The notes beneath the pieces are model-generated. The model searched no databases and was not told where the DNA came from. It saw only the letters and a program-made list of their open reading frames with translations. Positions 10,691 to 22,415 of a DNA stretch of 64,000 nucleotides are shown here, piece by piece. This DNA comes from Gymnopus androsaceus JB14 (taxonomy: Eukaryota; Basidiomycota; Agaricomycetes; Agaricales; Omphalotaceae): assembly GCA_009733575.1 (NCBI GenBank), contig ML769689.1, positions 1-64,000 of the forward strand. The letters are read 5' to 3'. A program made the position numbers and the translations under genes. Within the stretch, counting starts at the first letter, position 1; every line of letters begins with the position of its first letter.

Positions 10691-12667
10691 GCCTCGTTAA
10701 ACATGAGGGGGGTCAATTAATGTTTCTGTTAAATGTGTTAAACAAAGTAAAAGTCCCATACATTAAAGCATTGAATGAAATAGAATAGACTACAGTTTAA
10801 CGAGGTTTAATGCGGGTTAAACACCATGCTTTTGCCCCAGCTGCCTAATGTGTTTAACACTGTTAAACGCAATCTTGAGCTCCCAGCCAGATGTTGAACA
10901 TCCCCAACCGAGTAATTGTTGTTAAATGCAATCTTGAGTGCCCAATCCACTTGTCATCAAGCCAGTCGTTGAATAATGTTAAACCAGTTGTTGAACCTGT
11001 ATAGTAAATGAAAGCATTGAATCTACACCGCCATTTAAACACACAATGATAATGTGTTTAACAGTGTTAAATGCTCAAGCACTCTTTGCCTATCACTAAA
11101 ACCAGTCATTCAACGATGTTACTAAACGTACTAGTCATTGAACCCCTATTCAACTGAAACTCGGCCAAGCGCAAATAACAAGCTGATTAAACCATGTTTA
11201 ATGAGTTAATATGCCTTTTCACTAAGCCAGCTGTTCAACAATGTTAAATCAGCCATTGAATGTCCTTAACCCAGCTGTTGAACACCAAAACTAGGCCAAG
11301 TGCACATCATAACCGTTTGTTCAACCATGTTTAACAAGTTCAAACTAAAACAAAATGCACTGGAAACAATGCGAGATACTTACTTATGTGGCTGGTTCAC
11401 ATTCATACTCATTGTAGACTAGAATAGAATGAGCCTTAATGCAAACACGAGCGACTGGAGGACTTACTGAAGTTCAAGTAAGAGCAGCTATTAAGGGGTG
11501 GGGGGATTGCGAGTCTGCGACCCACCCATCATCCGATGCTATATATACCAGTACAAGTAGAACAATAAGGCTTCAATAAATCCAGCTTTAATCATCCTTA
11601 CTGTTGTCCTCTAGGGGCACTCCAAGGGCAGGGCATTCATTGTCTTTTGGGTGGCCCTTGAGTGACCCTTATTCTTCTTTTGTCCTTGCACTATATAAAT
11701 ATAAAATGCTTGCTTATTCCTCCTTCTTCCTTTCCCCTACCTTCTCACTTTCACCTTCAATATGTTACACTGTGATCTCTTATAATTGGTATGTCATTTA
11801 CTTTAACTTGGACAATCCAACTTTTACTCGCCAATCTCTTACTAGTAGAACAACAAGCCTAAGTTGACCTTAACCTTTGCTGCTACTGCTTCTATTTTTT
11901 TTTTTTTTTTTCGACTAACTTCGGCCAGCACAGAGATGATTTAATCTTAGGTACCATTGGTCAGGTCATGAGCATGCTCACCACAGTGTCTCTCAGGAGA
12001 GTTTTATTGCTGCCAGGCATTCGAATCTGAAGCTGTGTCAAATTATTGGGAGAGTTTTGAACCATGTAGCCATACTTGAGGCCTTGCTAGAGAGTTGCTT
12101 GCAGTGAGTCCTCTTGTTGTTTGGATTTTACACTCGCTGATTACAGCTCAGCTTCACCCGTTTATCACTTAGGCGTTTTTTCATTGATCAAATCTCGTCT
12201 GAATCCTGGATCTCAAGATTTTTTCCAAAACACATTAAACACAAAAGTTGGGTGGGTTGAACGCAATTGTTGAACCATTGTTTGGCCATTTCGAGGTGGG
12301 TTGCGATGGAGATTTATTCGGGCAATGTGTGGTTTAATGCTGTTCAGTTGAACATGCATTAAACACAAAAAGTTGGGTTGGTTGAATGTGATTGTTGAAC
12401 TGTCGTTCAACCTGGTTTAATGGCCGTTTGGCCATTGTGGATGGAGAGCTTCGTTCAGGCAGAGTATGGTTTAATGGCCAGTTTAACGCTGTTAAACAAG
12501 GGACAAAAATGCATGGTCTGTACAGATTGGTACTACTGCTCAACATGTTTAACGTGTTTAACGAAATCCATAATGGCCTCAAGAGTAGTCTACGTAGATT
12601 GTACAAACAAGTAGTGTTTAACATGTTTAACAGAAACATTATTTGACCCCCCTCCGTTTAACGAGGC
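10691..12667. mobile_element. 1,977-bp non-autonomous TIR element with GTTAAAC sub-repeats
   Basis: Left end GCCTCGTTAAACATGAGG and inverted right end GCCTCGTTAAACGGAGG begin inverted repeats of about 55 bp that continue GGGGGTCAA.TAATGTTTCTG. TAA at 10688-10690 and 12668-12670 is a likely 3-bp target duplication, as in PIF/Harbinger elements, although a 2-bp TA cannot be excluded. The interior is packed with dispersed GTTAAAC, GTTGAAC and TTTAAC words on both strands and has no long ORF. Confidence 0.8.
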
Positions 12668-12743
12668 TAATGGTATTTTATCATACAGTGCCGTAGGCTG
12701 TGCAATTGAGGATTAAGATTGGGACTGGGAGTGAGGAATTGAT

Positions 12744-13553
12744 CTACTGCAGAGAAGTTTCTTTTTTTGCAATTACTCCATCTGCATAGTTCCACATAGC
12801 TTCAACATCATCTTCTAAATCCTCATAGGGCCTCACCACCACTCTTTTATCCTCCTTTTCCAATCTCTCCAAATAAGCCAGCATCTCGTCATCCCCTGCA
12901 CCTGGAACCGACTGAAGCACCCATTCCAAACTCACATGTACCACTATCACCTGCATTCCGGGATTTGACTTGGCTAATACCTGCTTCAGGAAGCCGGGCC
13001 TGAGTTTATATCCGCTAGATGTCGCTGCTGGCCTGTAAGCGCAAGAAAAATGTGTTACACTCGGAAAACTGTCCTGGAAGTGAAAATGGTATGGGCTATC
13101 CTCGGGAAAGTGTAGGTGTGTTACATTTCCGAGATATGGGATGGGGTGATAGAGCTCTACTATACGCAATTGACCCTGAACAGTGAGCCATTGCACTCTG
13201 TTTAAGGTCCTGAATGATTTCATCATGTCGCTCAGGTCGTGGTGGGACAGGTTGACATGATACAAGTTGGTGCAGATTTGAGACAACAGCTCTCCAAATC
13301 CGGGTGGAACATGTACAAATCCGAAGGAAATTGTTTTAATTTTGGGTGCCAAAACCATAGCTGAGGATCCGTGCAAGGTACGCTGCAGCAGCATGGTATC
13401 AGTGTCACTCCGTAGATGGATGGATGTGTAAAGAGAGGGTATGATCCATGAATTAACAGGTTTTGAGACTCTAGCTAGTGATATTGCCGTGTGAATTTCA
13501 CATGCTGCAAGTTTGAATATCTTCTCGACGAGTTCAACGGGAAATTGGTCCAT
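12744..13553 (-). CDS. F-box domain protein
   Basis: Single-exon gene of 269 residues. The N terminus MDQFPVELVEKIFKLA followed by SLARVSKPVNSWIIPSLYTSI is a fungal F-box (about residues 1-45), expected to bind Skp1 in an SCF ubiquitin ligase. The rest (residues 50-215) alternates leucine-rich strands and helices as in the substrate-recruiting part of basidiomycete F-box proteins, with no catalytic motif. The C terminus is acidic and charged (residues 215-255). The ATG at 13553 sits directly before the F-box, so the start is secure. The DNA is CpG-rich compared with the elements to its left. The substrate cannot be inferred. Confidence 0.85.
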   Translation of the reverse strand: MDQFPVELVEKIFKLAACEIHTAISLARVSKPVNSWIIPSLYTSIHLRSDTDTMLLQRTLHGSSAMVLAPKIKTISFGFVHVPPGFGELLSQICTNLYHVNLSHHDLSDMMKSFRTLNRVQWLTVQGQLRIVELYHPIPYLGNVTHLHFPEDSPYHFHFQDSFPSVTHFSCAYRPAATSSGYKLRPGFLKQVLAKSNPGMQVIVVHVSLEWVLQSVPGAGDDEMLAYLERLEKEDKRVVVRPYEDLEDDVEAMWNYADGVIAKKETSLQ

Positions 13554-14067
13554 TCTGAGCAGTATTACATGAGTTAGGGATAGGTGGATTTTTTCAATTA
13601 GAAGTAGACATCTGAGGGTAACTTACCTCTGGCCGTAAGGGGAGTGGTTTTGTATCGACAGGAATCAAGGACAAAGGGGTTTTATACCTTATAAGTATTG
13701 GCATCGCCACAGGGCTATGGACATCATTGGCCGGTAATGTCGGAGTGGAAGCATGTCTTTAGTCAATGAATCAAAAATAATAGTATTTAGTCAAAGTGGA
13801 CTTGATTTATAAGTACCTACTGCTCCGAGCGGCTGACTTGGCTGGCTGCGACTCGGCTTTGAATGGCTTAGTCCTAAGCAGAACAAGCTACGGCTTAACC
13901 AAAAACATCAACGACTTGGACTGACATGGTTTCGTCTCGGCTTAGCTCCCGGCTCCGTCAGTCGTTACGAGCACTAACAGTGCCCTTTTCTCGTCGGGAT
14001 AGCCAGTGCTGAATTAACCCACAAGTATCTACCATGAGACGACCATGTAGTAACAAATTTACAGTAA
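13554..14067. other. Intergenic, nothing recognised
   Basis: The region lies upstream of the F-box gene and downstream of the RING gene. It contains several GGCTT/AAGCC words but no clear regulatory site or ORF. Confidence 0.4.
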
Positions 14068-14727
14068 TTACTTCCCTCCACTGGCAGTCTTCTTGGGTTC
14101 AGGAGATGGGGTACGAGACTTGCATACACGCTCCTCATATGGCATCCATAACTCCCCTCTACAAACTGGGCATGACTCTTTCCCTTCTTTCATGATCCAA
14201 TTTTCCATGCACCTGAGCATCGGTTCAGTCAATGCGAAAAGGAAGATATTGAGACTCACTTGTGGCAAATTTCATGACTTGCGCCATCTTCTCCCTTATT
14301 TTCGCAGAGGTTGACCATTTTTTCAGGCTTGCGGACTTTTTCCAGGCATACGCCGCATTCTATTGAACATATGGGAATTAGTAAAATGTGCCTTTTCAAA
14401 TGGCAAGCTCAAAAGTCACCATCTGTTCGGCGGAGGAGATCACGTTCGAAGATAGTTAAGCCTCCGATGGGTGTGAAGTCGCGTCGTTTGACTTCAGAGA
14501 CATCACGCTCCAGGAGCTCGCCGTTTCTGTATGCACCGGTAAGTAGGAGTTATCACAATACTTAATGCAGAAAAGGCGTGTACTTACATGTACATCTGGT
14601 TTCGAGCAAGACGCTCGGCTCTGAGCTCAAGCTCAGCGTTAGAGCCTGAAAGGCTGGAAAAGGGTGCGGCTTGAGTCAAGCAAGCAAAAAATGCTGTAGA
14701 AATAGCGAAAAGGGTAGAAAGACGCAT
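14068..14727 (-). CDS. Small protein with signal peptide and C-terminal RING-type finger
   Basis: Four exons on the minus strand: 14588-14727, 14420-14526, 14260-14359 and 14068-14212. All three introns are GT-AG (60, 61 and 47 nt by these junctions) and the phases agree, giving 163 residues. Residues 1-21 (MRLSTLFAISTAFFACLTQA) form a clear signal peptide. Residues 90-145 hold a RING-like pattern: CGVC, then LC, then HEICHKC, then CPVC, with a longer than usual insert between the third ligand and the histidine. The WI after the HEICHKC block and CPVCR are typical of E3-type RING fingers. A basic, Ser/Pro-rich tail follows. A RING finger after a secretion signal is unusual, since ubiquitin transfer is cytosolic; it may instead face the cytosol on a membrane, or be a secreted zinc-binding protein. 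Upstream sequence has no second ATG in frame that would remove the signal. Confidence 0.75.
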
Positions 14728-16039
14728 TGGAAGATTTGGAAAGTGAGGAAGAAGAATGTAGGAGATGTTTGGGTGACCAGCACTAAGGATTAACGGCTAA
14801 ATCTGCTGGCTTTTATATCATAGGTACTCTGTGACATTGATATGGTTACTGTAACACTGTACTTAATTTGTTCAATTCGACATGGCCTGTTACCTGTGAC
14901 CAATGCGTCGAAATTATGGTTTCGGCAAAAATTTGACAATTTTCTTATGTGGTTCACAAGATTAATGTGGCCAAATCTATGACTTTGCCTCTGACCAAAA
15001 CCACTAACCAGTGCTTAGTACAGTACATCATCCAGACCATATCTCTCGTCTTGTATCTGCTGTATCTGCTATGTCCGCCCTAAAAGATATTCAACCGAGA
15101 AACCGAGATATCATGAAATCGACCCCTTGACCAAATGGAGGGCATAAGCGCACGCCATGTTGAAACGTTGGTGCGCGTCGAGTTCATGTCGATAACCGAC
15201 TGTACTATGTAAGTATATAGTCATAAAATATTAACAAAAATAGTATAAATTTCCTGTAAGGCCCACGGTCTTCCTTCAATACGGAGTCCAATTATACAGT
15301 GCCAGTAATTAAAATCAATTATTACTTGCGAGCAACTCGGAAACCCGATCAACCCGGTCCATCAACACCCCGCTGTTTACGATGCACTGGCAGAAATTGG
15401 GTGACCTCCTGTAGCGTTTAGAGTCCTAGAATATTTTCTAAACCCGAATCACGACCGAAAAGAGGAATGCCCGACGTCCCATGAAACCAAATATTGGTTT
15501 TAATAACAGCTAAGTATTCCAGAAAAACCTAGGCCGCGTGTCAAATATTTTCATTTCCGGGATACCTTTCCCCAACCTTTCCCATTTGCATGCCCGTCTT
15601 CCCAGCTCATCCATCCTTCATATTATTACTGTATCCCCTGTCCCCCACACTCCGCAACTGATACCTACAAACTGTTAGTAGGATGCCATAGTTTTTCTTC
15701 TACCCAAAAGCATGTATTTTGGGACTCTAAAGTGCTCTCTATCTCTCATAAGCAAGAACCAGGAGTTAGGGAAAAAAATATTCCGAGAAGGGAAAGTAAA
15801 TGAGATTTAGATAGAAGGAGCGTCTCGGCGCTTGCTTCGCATCATCCCATGAAGCAGTGTAGAGTTCTTTGGTATATAGATCTCTGAGGTCGACGAGCTC
15901 CAGCGACCCACTGCCTGAATTACATATGGTGGTGCACCTTCCTTCGCTAAGGCTGTTGCACCACCCGCACGCATTGACTGGCCTGCTATCTTTGCGTCAG
16001 GGACATGATATCGGAGTTTCCAAATGTAGAAAGAGCGTG
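14728..16039. other. Intergenic, nothing recognised
   Basis: CpG-rich single-copy-looking DNA. The 62-codon ORF at 15869-16057 has no recognisable content. No RNA gene seen. Confidence 0.4.
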
Positions 16040-16690
16040 TTGGGACTTCTCCGTTAGATTTAACGCACGGAAAGGTTGAAAGGACAGCGGTTGTCGTTAA
16101 GCTTCAGATATCTCCGAAACAATGAAAAGGCTGAGGAATCACGATGACCGCGAGAAATCCCTCGGCCTTGTGAGATTGCAGTTTGAAGGAGTATTCGTCG
16201 TTGGTGATCGAAGTGGAGAGGCGGTGACAGTATTTACGAGGATTTCTTTTTGCTCCAATCACATACTGGAAGGACAACGTCGAATTATTCAGTGGATTGA
16301 GTCCGAGAGAGCTAATATTCGTGTAGTAATCTTGAGGATGTAGTGAAGGTTTAGGAAAGAAGGTATTCTGTTTGCCTGCTAGTGAAGGATCAAGATTCGG
16401 ATGTTGAGAATGGACAAGATGACGCACCTCACGCAAGCGCTTGTCAAAACGCGACTCGTCTTTCTCTCCAACTTCCTTCTCATCTTTGTTTTACTGACTT
16501 TTTTTGTCTCTAAAAGGTAAGGTCGAAAAGGATTCATTGCATCATCGATCATTTGGCACAACATACAATAATTTTAACGAACCTTCAAGATCATTTTGGA
16601 ACATTTCTGTCTATAGAGTATAGATATATCTATACAACCTCCACAGCTTCATCTCTCCGTAAACCCTCTCATTCGGGTCATTCCAAATCC
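16040..16690. repeat. Segment with partial copies at 18030-18220 and 19856-20060
   Basis: 16300-16460 matches 18060-18220 (GTAGTAATCTTGA.GAT, then AAGCGCTTGTCAAA). 16480-16690 matches 19856-20060, the region directly upstream of the Hikeshi gene (TTTACTGACTTTTT, GGTAAGGTCGAAAAG, GAACCTTCAAGA, TATAGAGTATAGA). The 110-codon minus-strand ORF at 16104-16436 overlaps the first block, but its frame is not kept in the other copy, so I do not call it a gene. Confidence 0.65.
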
Positions 16691-16854
16691 GAAAACTCGA
16701 CTCGTTGCGATTCGTTTCTATTCCGCAATTGATTGAACATATAGATAGGTTGGGATAGGCTCCCGAAAATTTGAGATGGCTTAGGATGGGATGCAATCCT
16801 GTAAACAAAGATTCGAAGCATTCTGTGACACCATCTAACAAAAAAAAGTTGTCT

Positions 16855-17145
16855 TTATTCGTAAGGTGTTTTGATGTAGCACATGTGATCCATACCGGCG
16901 AAGAAGTCGATACTCTGCCAAGGACCACCAGTGATCGACGTACAGAATGCATCGCCAAAGTCCAGTGTGCCAGTGTTATCACCTGTGCAGTCACTGTTGG
17001 CGAATGCAACACCTTCGGATTTGGCATCGACGGTCTGAATCTGAATCCCTGGCATGATGAATCTAAAGCAAACATACCTGTTGAACCAACCCCATACATC
17101 GCAGTATATTTCTTGTTTCCCTCCGCATCTCTACTACCACAAAAC
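16855..17145 (-). CDS. C-terminal part of a Cys-containing small secreted-type protein
   Basis: The frame ending at 16855 reads GIQIQTVDAKSEGVAFANSD, CTGDNTGTLDFGDAFCTS and HMCYIKTPYE. Just upstream, in another frame, is FCGSRDAEGNKKYTAMYG; joining the two requires an intron near 17056-17085 that would be unusually short (29 nt), so the junction is uncertain. Four cysteines and Gly/Asp/Ser-rich composition resemble fungal small secreted proteins. No start or signal peptide was located upstream, so this is a partial model or a decayed gene. Confidence 0.4.
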
Positions 17146-18559
17146 TTTCAACTCGTCGAGCTTGATACCATTTGAAGAGCTCGTGTTCCGAGCCAGCATT
17201 GAGCCCTCCTTTTCACCTAACTCGTAGAAGCAAAACCGAACTTAATACCAGGGGAGGATGGGAGTGCAGGTTTGGTGTCTTCGGTTACGCAGACCTATCA
17301 TTCCCCGAAATCAGTACCAGAGGAGAACGGGAATGCGGGTTTGGTGTCCTCGATTACGCGGACCTGTCTCCGTCCGTCTGCGGAAGTGCGATCCCTACGC
17401 GTCGATAGGAGAAACTAGATGCTTACTTCTTGGAGCTTGACTTGCCAGCTCAGCTACAAGAGCTCCCTTCCAGTGGATTGAACAATCTAGGGTACTATGG
17501 CAAAACTGAACGTTCAGATGACCGCCGAATTCAAAATCAGATAATCCTCTTCCTATCAACTTTACAGTATCCTGATATGCGCCTCAACGAGCTGGCAGGG
17601 CCACCCCCGTATAGCCTGATAGAAAGACGGTGGCGCCCACCTGCAGCACAGCACCGACTCGTAGTCTGCTTGGATACCTCCTACCAAACCAAGTAGTTGG
17701 AGGCTTCAAAAATCCAAAACACGTCCCCTCATCATGATTGACCGCCGTCTACATCAATAGCACACGGTGGCGATTTCGGATGTAATGAATTCGACTTTGA
17801 AAGACCGACGACCGTCGACGAAACATGATCATGACCAGGATGAAATGATGAAGGATGAGCAAATGCAGCTGAGTTCGAAGGGTGTTTCGCAAGGCAAGCT
17901 TGACCAAAATACAAGCTAAGGGTAAGCCTTGGAGTGCAGCGGTACAAGGACGAGTACGCCTTTGTAATCTTGCAGCGAATCGCATTGATGCAACCCGAAT
18001 GTACCATCACCGGTATGTGAGCTGGAGGCTCGAGGGTCTATCACTGGCACATAGAATTGAGTTCAAAGGAGTTAACATCCTTGTAGTAATCTTGAAGATT
18101 TAGTGACAATTCATGAAAGAGGTATTCAGCTTGCCCTGCTGCCAGCAAAGATTCAAGATGTGAAGAGGACAAAAGAGACAAGATGCAGGATGCAAGCGCT
18201 CGGATAAGCGCTTGTCAAATATATATTGCAGCAGTGATCAACGCAACTTGACCATCGCCACGACTTTCTTTCCAATTTTCGTACAGAATGAAGCCCAGTG
18301 AAGACCTACAGCGAAATGGTCTGAGATCATCTGAGAAAAACTGAGTTCCGAACAAGTTTCGGAACTCGTGCCAAATTTACTCAGATCCTGCACCAATTTC
18401 TGAAGTGGTCCGAACTTTTCTGAGTAGATACCGAATGTATTAATATGGTGTACATATGTATCCGAGAACATCTGGAAATAAGTGAATGAATCTGGTATGG
18501 TCTGATATGGTCTAATAACCGCCTCCTGCCACCCTTCCCTGCCCCTCCTTCTGCCCCGT
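17146..18559. other. Intergenic with short tandem repeat
   Basis: 17249-17390 holds two tandem units of about 72 bp (GGAGTGCAGGTTTGGTGTC and GGAATGCGGGTTTGGTGTC as cores). ORFs at 17430-17696 (+) and 17732-18010 (-) are open but show no recognisable domain. 18060-18220 is the partial copy of 16300-16460. Confidence 0.45.
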
Positions 18560-19430
18560 TCACCACTCTCTGCTGTCTCCCATAGCCCCCGCGCCACCAG
18601 AAACACTGTTGTCACGGCTACCGGTACCATTCGCGGGATTCCCAGTCGTCTTGTTCGCGTTCTGTATTGAACAGTAACTTGTGAGTTGAAGAAAAGATTG
18701 CGACGAGATAACATTACGAACCTTCTTCAATTTTCTCGCTTGTGTCTCATACATATACCTGCGTAAAATTCAGATTAAGTGCAAAACCAAAAAAAACCGC
18801 GTAAACGTACGTCTTTCATTGTCTTCGGAACATCCTTCCATATTGCAGTGAATTCGGCGGTGGTGACTTCGTGAGTTTTGAGATACTCCGCAGCAAATAA
18901 GATTCTGGGACTAGTCAGCATACTGGAGAAACAAGTATGGTAACGCAGACGTACCGTCCTGTAATCTTCTAATACCATCAGTTGCTGCTTCTTAGGAACA
19001 GGCTTTGCTTTCACAGTACTGGTGAGCGCCGCTGAAGAAGGTGGGACCGTTTGAGGGACTGAATGAGAGGACAGATGAAATTGCTGACAATGATGATGTT
19101 AGCGATGGCGCAGAGTGAAGGTCAACGCAGTTACTGTCTTCAAATGGCAAGATGTTCTGGATAAAGTGGCGCGGGCAGATTGCGAATTGAATTTGAGGTG
19201 ATTTCAGAAGGGAATGCTGTAGTGTTGACGTTGAAGCAATAGGCATGGTCAGAGAGCCGGGAGAATAGCTAGTCGTAGCAGTCGTAGTAGTAGTGTCGAT
19301 CTTCCGATTTTTCTTGCACCTCTTTTTTGAGAGAGTTTCGAGATTGTTCGCCGCTTTTTTGCTGTGGAGAACTATATCGAATACAAAATCAGATTATGTA
19401 TCGTTTCAGAAGTCTAGCACGCACCTTTTC
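18560..19430 (-). CDS. Possible multi-exon gene, HMG-box-like segment
   Basis: Several minus-strand segments look coding. One (about 18811-18930) reads RILFAAEYLKTHEVTTAEFT followed by AIWKDVPKTMKD. A second (18722-18758) reads YMYETQARKLKK. After a good intron, a last exon (18560-18661) gives a Gly/Ser-rich tail ending GDSREW and stop. The W at the end of a helix, the lysines and the Y...QA pattern recall an HMG-box. Upstream there is KAKPVPKKQQ and a basic KKRCKKNRK stretch. I could not join the first two segments in phase with canonical splice sites, so the gene may be misread or decayed. Not named. Confidence 0.3.
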
Positions 19431-20115
19431 CCTAAACTTTCGTCATGATATCAGGCACGAAACGGGTTAATTATCCTGTAACCGAGCATTGAAGGCTCTT
19501 TTCTTGCTCTGATTCTGTGCCGGATTGTGAGCTGGAGCTTTCGCCTACGTTCATTGGAACTGAAATGAGTGAGAAAAGAAGAAAGAAAACCGTGAAGCGA
19601 TTAGCGTGATGCATGACGTGTCCACACCGGCAAGATTTGCAAGTCCTAGTCGATTGCAAAAGAATATGATTGCTGTCTACGTCTATGATTAGTCGGAGTG
19701 GACATAAATTCCATGATTTTGTCTGTGCCAAAAGTATCACGTTTAGCAATAACAGCAGCTCACTCCGTTTCATCCATTCCATTCTCGGATACTTTCGGTT
19801 TGACCCGTATTTTCTCAGACCAACTCAGTGTGGGTTTTCACTGGGGTTTAAGGTTTTACTGACTTTTTGGCTCTAAAGGTAAGGTCGAAAAGAACCGATA
19901 ATAACGGTTGCGTCATCGATCATCTTGCAGAACTACAACGAACCTTCAAGAATATTTTGGAACATTCCTGTCATCGATCGATGTATAGAGTATAGAAATA
20001 TCTATACGACCTCCGCAGCCTCATCATCCACAAGCGCCTTATTCGAGTCGTTCAAAATACCATTCTACGTCCTGGGTCTTCCATTCACATCTTAATCCCC
20101 TTCTCTATAATCGCA
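19431..20115. other. Upstream region of the Hikeshi gene, partly duplicated
   Basis: 19856-20060 has a diverged copy at 16480-16690. The minus-strand ORF at 19471-19782 overlaps this region and has no recognisable domain. No clear TATA element. Confidence 0.5.
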
Positions 20116-20943
20116 ATGTTCGGCTGCCTAGTCGCCGGCCGTCTCGTCCAAACCAACCCTCAAACAATTGACGATACACACGCCATCTTTCCTCTCCCAA
20201 ACGCTACTACTAATAGCATCAACCACGTTTGCGTCTTTCTCCTTGGAACCATACCATTCCCTGAAGGATACGGCGCAACAGTACATCTGCATTGGCCGGG
20301 AAGGGGATTCCAGTTGTTGGGCATGTGAGTATTCGTATTGTATCTATTCGGGAGATAACTAATGTATTCTTTCGTTTTGGTAGGCTTTCAAATGATAAAC
20401 CATCTTCCATTTTCCGTCTCCGAGCCTCGGCTTTCACATCATCTACAACTACGCGCGCTTTCAGCACCCAGAATGAGGAAATGGCAATCGAAACAGATCC
20501 TTCCAATCCTCCTGAGGGTGACGGCGACACAACAGCGATCCTCGGCATATCTGTCGAACCATTAGATCAGATATATGCTCAGATTCAATCTTTACCTCCT
20601 TCGAACTTGAATCCGAATCCGAATTACGACCAGAGCTCCGTTAATGCTATGAGTAGCAGCGCCGTCGTTCGACCTCCTCCCGATCCAACACTCCTCGCCG
20701 AACGTATCGTTAGGCATTTGTTCAATTATTTGTCTGGGTTTGCTTCATCGAGCTCTGGTTCGCCAGGTATGTCTTTCGATTCTGCTCGTTATTTGTACTG
20801 CTGCTAATAAATCTTCTTTCCTTCTTGCAGGGATAGGCCCAGGGACTACGGTTCCGATGTCCCTAATCGCTAAATGGTATGAAGTTTTCGTGAGCAAGGT
20901 GAAAAATACTGGGGCGTTGGCGTTTTTGGAGAGGGAAGAATAG
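20116..20943 (+). CDS. OPI10: Hikeshi/OPI10 family protein (Hsp70 nuclear import)
   Basis: Three exons, 20116-20324, 20384-20766 and 20831-20943, with GT-AG introns of 59 and 64 nt and consistent phases, encode 234 residues. The N terminus MFGCLVAGRLVQTNPQTID and the NHVCVFLLGTIPFPEGYGA motif are diagnostic of the family; GFQLLG and KPSSIFRLR follow as in yeast and human members. The C terminus has KWYEVFVSKVKNTGALAFLE. Known family role: Hikeshi carries ATP-bound Hsp70 through nuclear pores during heat stress; yeast OPI10 mutants overproduce inositol. The fungal insert at residues 100-165 is Ser/Pro/Asn-rich and probably disordered. This is the most conserved gene in the window and marks the CpG-rich host island. 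Confidence 0.95.
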
Positions 20944-22415
20944 GGAGGATCTGGTGTGTAGAGAGGCAGGAGATGAGGTTGAGGATGGATTAATATTTGG
21001 GAAGAAAGGAAAGGCACTAGGACTTATCATTATTGTTCTCGCACCAATCACAGGCGGAATGACGGCTGCGTTGTGTTCATATCTGTATGGGATCGGACTC
21101 GAATAGCATTCGATTCTTCACAATTCACGCCCGAGGCCATCCCGTTCTCGCTTAGTCTCAATGGGTCAGTACTACGTCCACCGTATACCATGTATCGTCT
21201 AATTTGCTGAATGTCAAATTCAATGAATATGTGAATAGTTCTAGATGCTCGAAATCGTTGCTTGTATCACTTCGTTCGAACCTTGTAAACTTCGAACATT
21301 CGAGACCGTCTTTCGAACTCCAATATACAGGTATAGCTGTACATCATCAACATCGCCTTCAGTGAGTCGACTCATTCTCCTTCAACCACGCTGAACCTTC
21401 TCAACATATCTTCATCTTCTTGTACCGGTAACCCTCGCCACTTTGGCTCATCTCCTCTCACCTAACCAACCATCAAACCAAATAACTAGCACACATTGAC
21501 TCTAGACTAGTTGGACTCTGGTCTATACACAACGTGCTCGGGATTCTGATCCGTCAATAGGCACTGGGCATCAAACTATTGGTATTGAATCTACAAGCAA
21601 GTTCGACCCATACCTTAAGTGAGTGCTCCCGCCAGTCTAGGTGGTAGCACAAAATCGTTCATCGATGTCTGACAATCCTAATCAAGACTCAAATGGACGA
21701 TTTGAGGATACGATCCCAATCGTCGATTGGATTCAAAAGTGGGTTCAATTTCCTGAGTCGCCTTTGGGTCGCGCGATTTCGACTTCGACCGCCCTAACGA
21801 GTGATATCCGCCGGCTGCGACACGAAAGCTGATTCAGGTTCATCCTACTAGATTCAAACTCTTCCTTCCACTTCCTACGGATTCCACTCCAGTCTGACTG
21901 TACTCGTTTATTGCAGATGCCAAAAAAGTAATTACTTTCAAGTTTCAATGTATGATAGCAATATTAATGTAAGCTTTTCGATTGGCAGCACGCAGACTTA
22001 CCGGCAACCTTTGGATTTTGTTGTCAAGGGATGGATGCTTTACCGGTCTGCTTCCTTGAAAATCAGTCAATCGCAGTTCACAGCACTCCACAATGCAACC
22101 TGCTCTTTTTGGCCTCATTGGTTGCACGTCGCAATAGGCTAGTCTTTTTTCCACTCACACTTTGCATCGGTAGCAGTGCCGTGCAAACGAAAATCCACAT
22201 CTGTTCAACCCGGATGCACTTGCATTCTGATATCATCTCATTTACTTGAAAGCGGACATTAGTTCTGATCAAATCTTGATCCTCCGTCTTTGAATTCGAG
22301 CAGCAGACTCAAGTTGTGTGGAGAAAGCAATGATATAAAGCGAGCCCATTCTCCGTGAGCTGATTCCCTCCAACCACTCTTTTTTCTCCATACCCGGACT
22401 AAGCACTGTATCGAA
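20944..22415. other. Intergenic, nothing recognised
   Basis: CpG-rich until about 21900, then AT-rich. The ORF from 21667 (MSDNPNQDSNGRFED...) is short and unsupported. No RNA gene seen. Confidence 0.4.

Noticed and set aside
15869..16057. Small plus-strand ORF as a gene
   Set aside because: No domain, signal peptide, splice partner or conserved copy.
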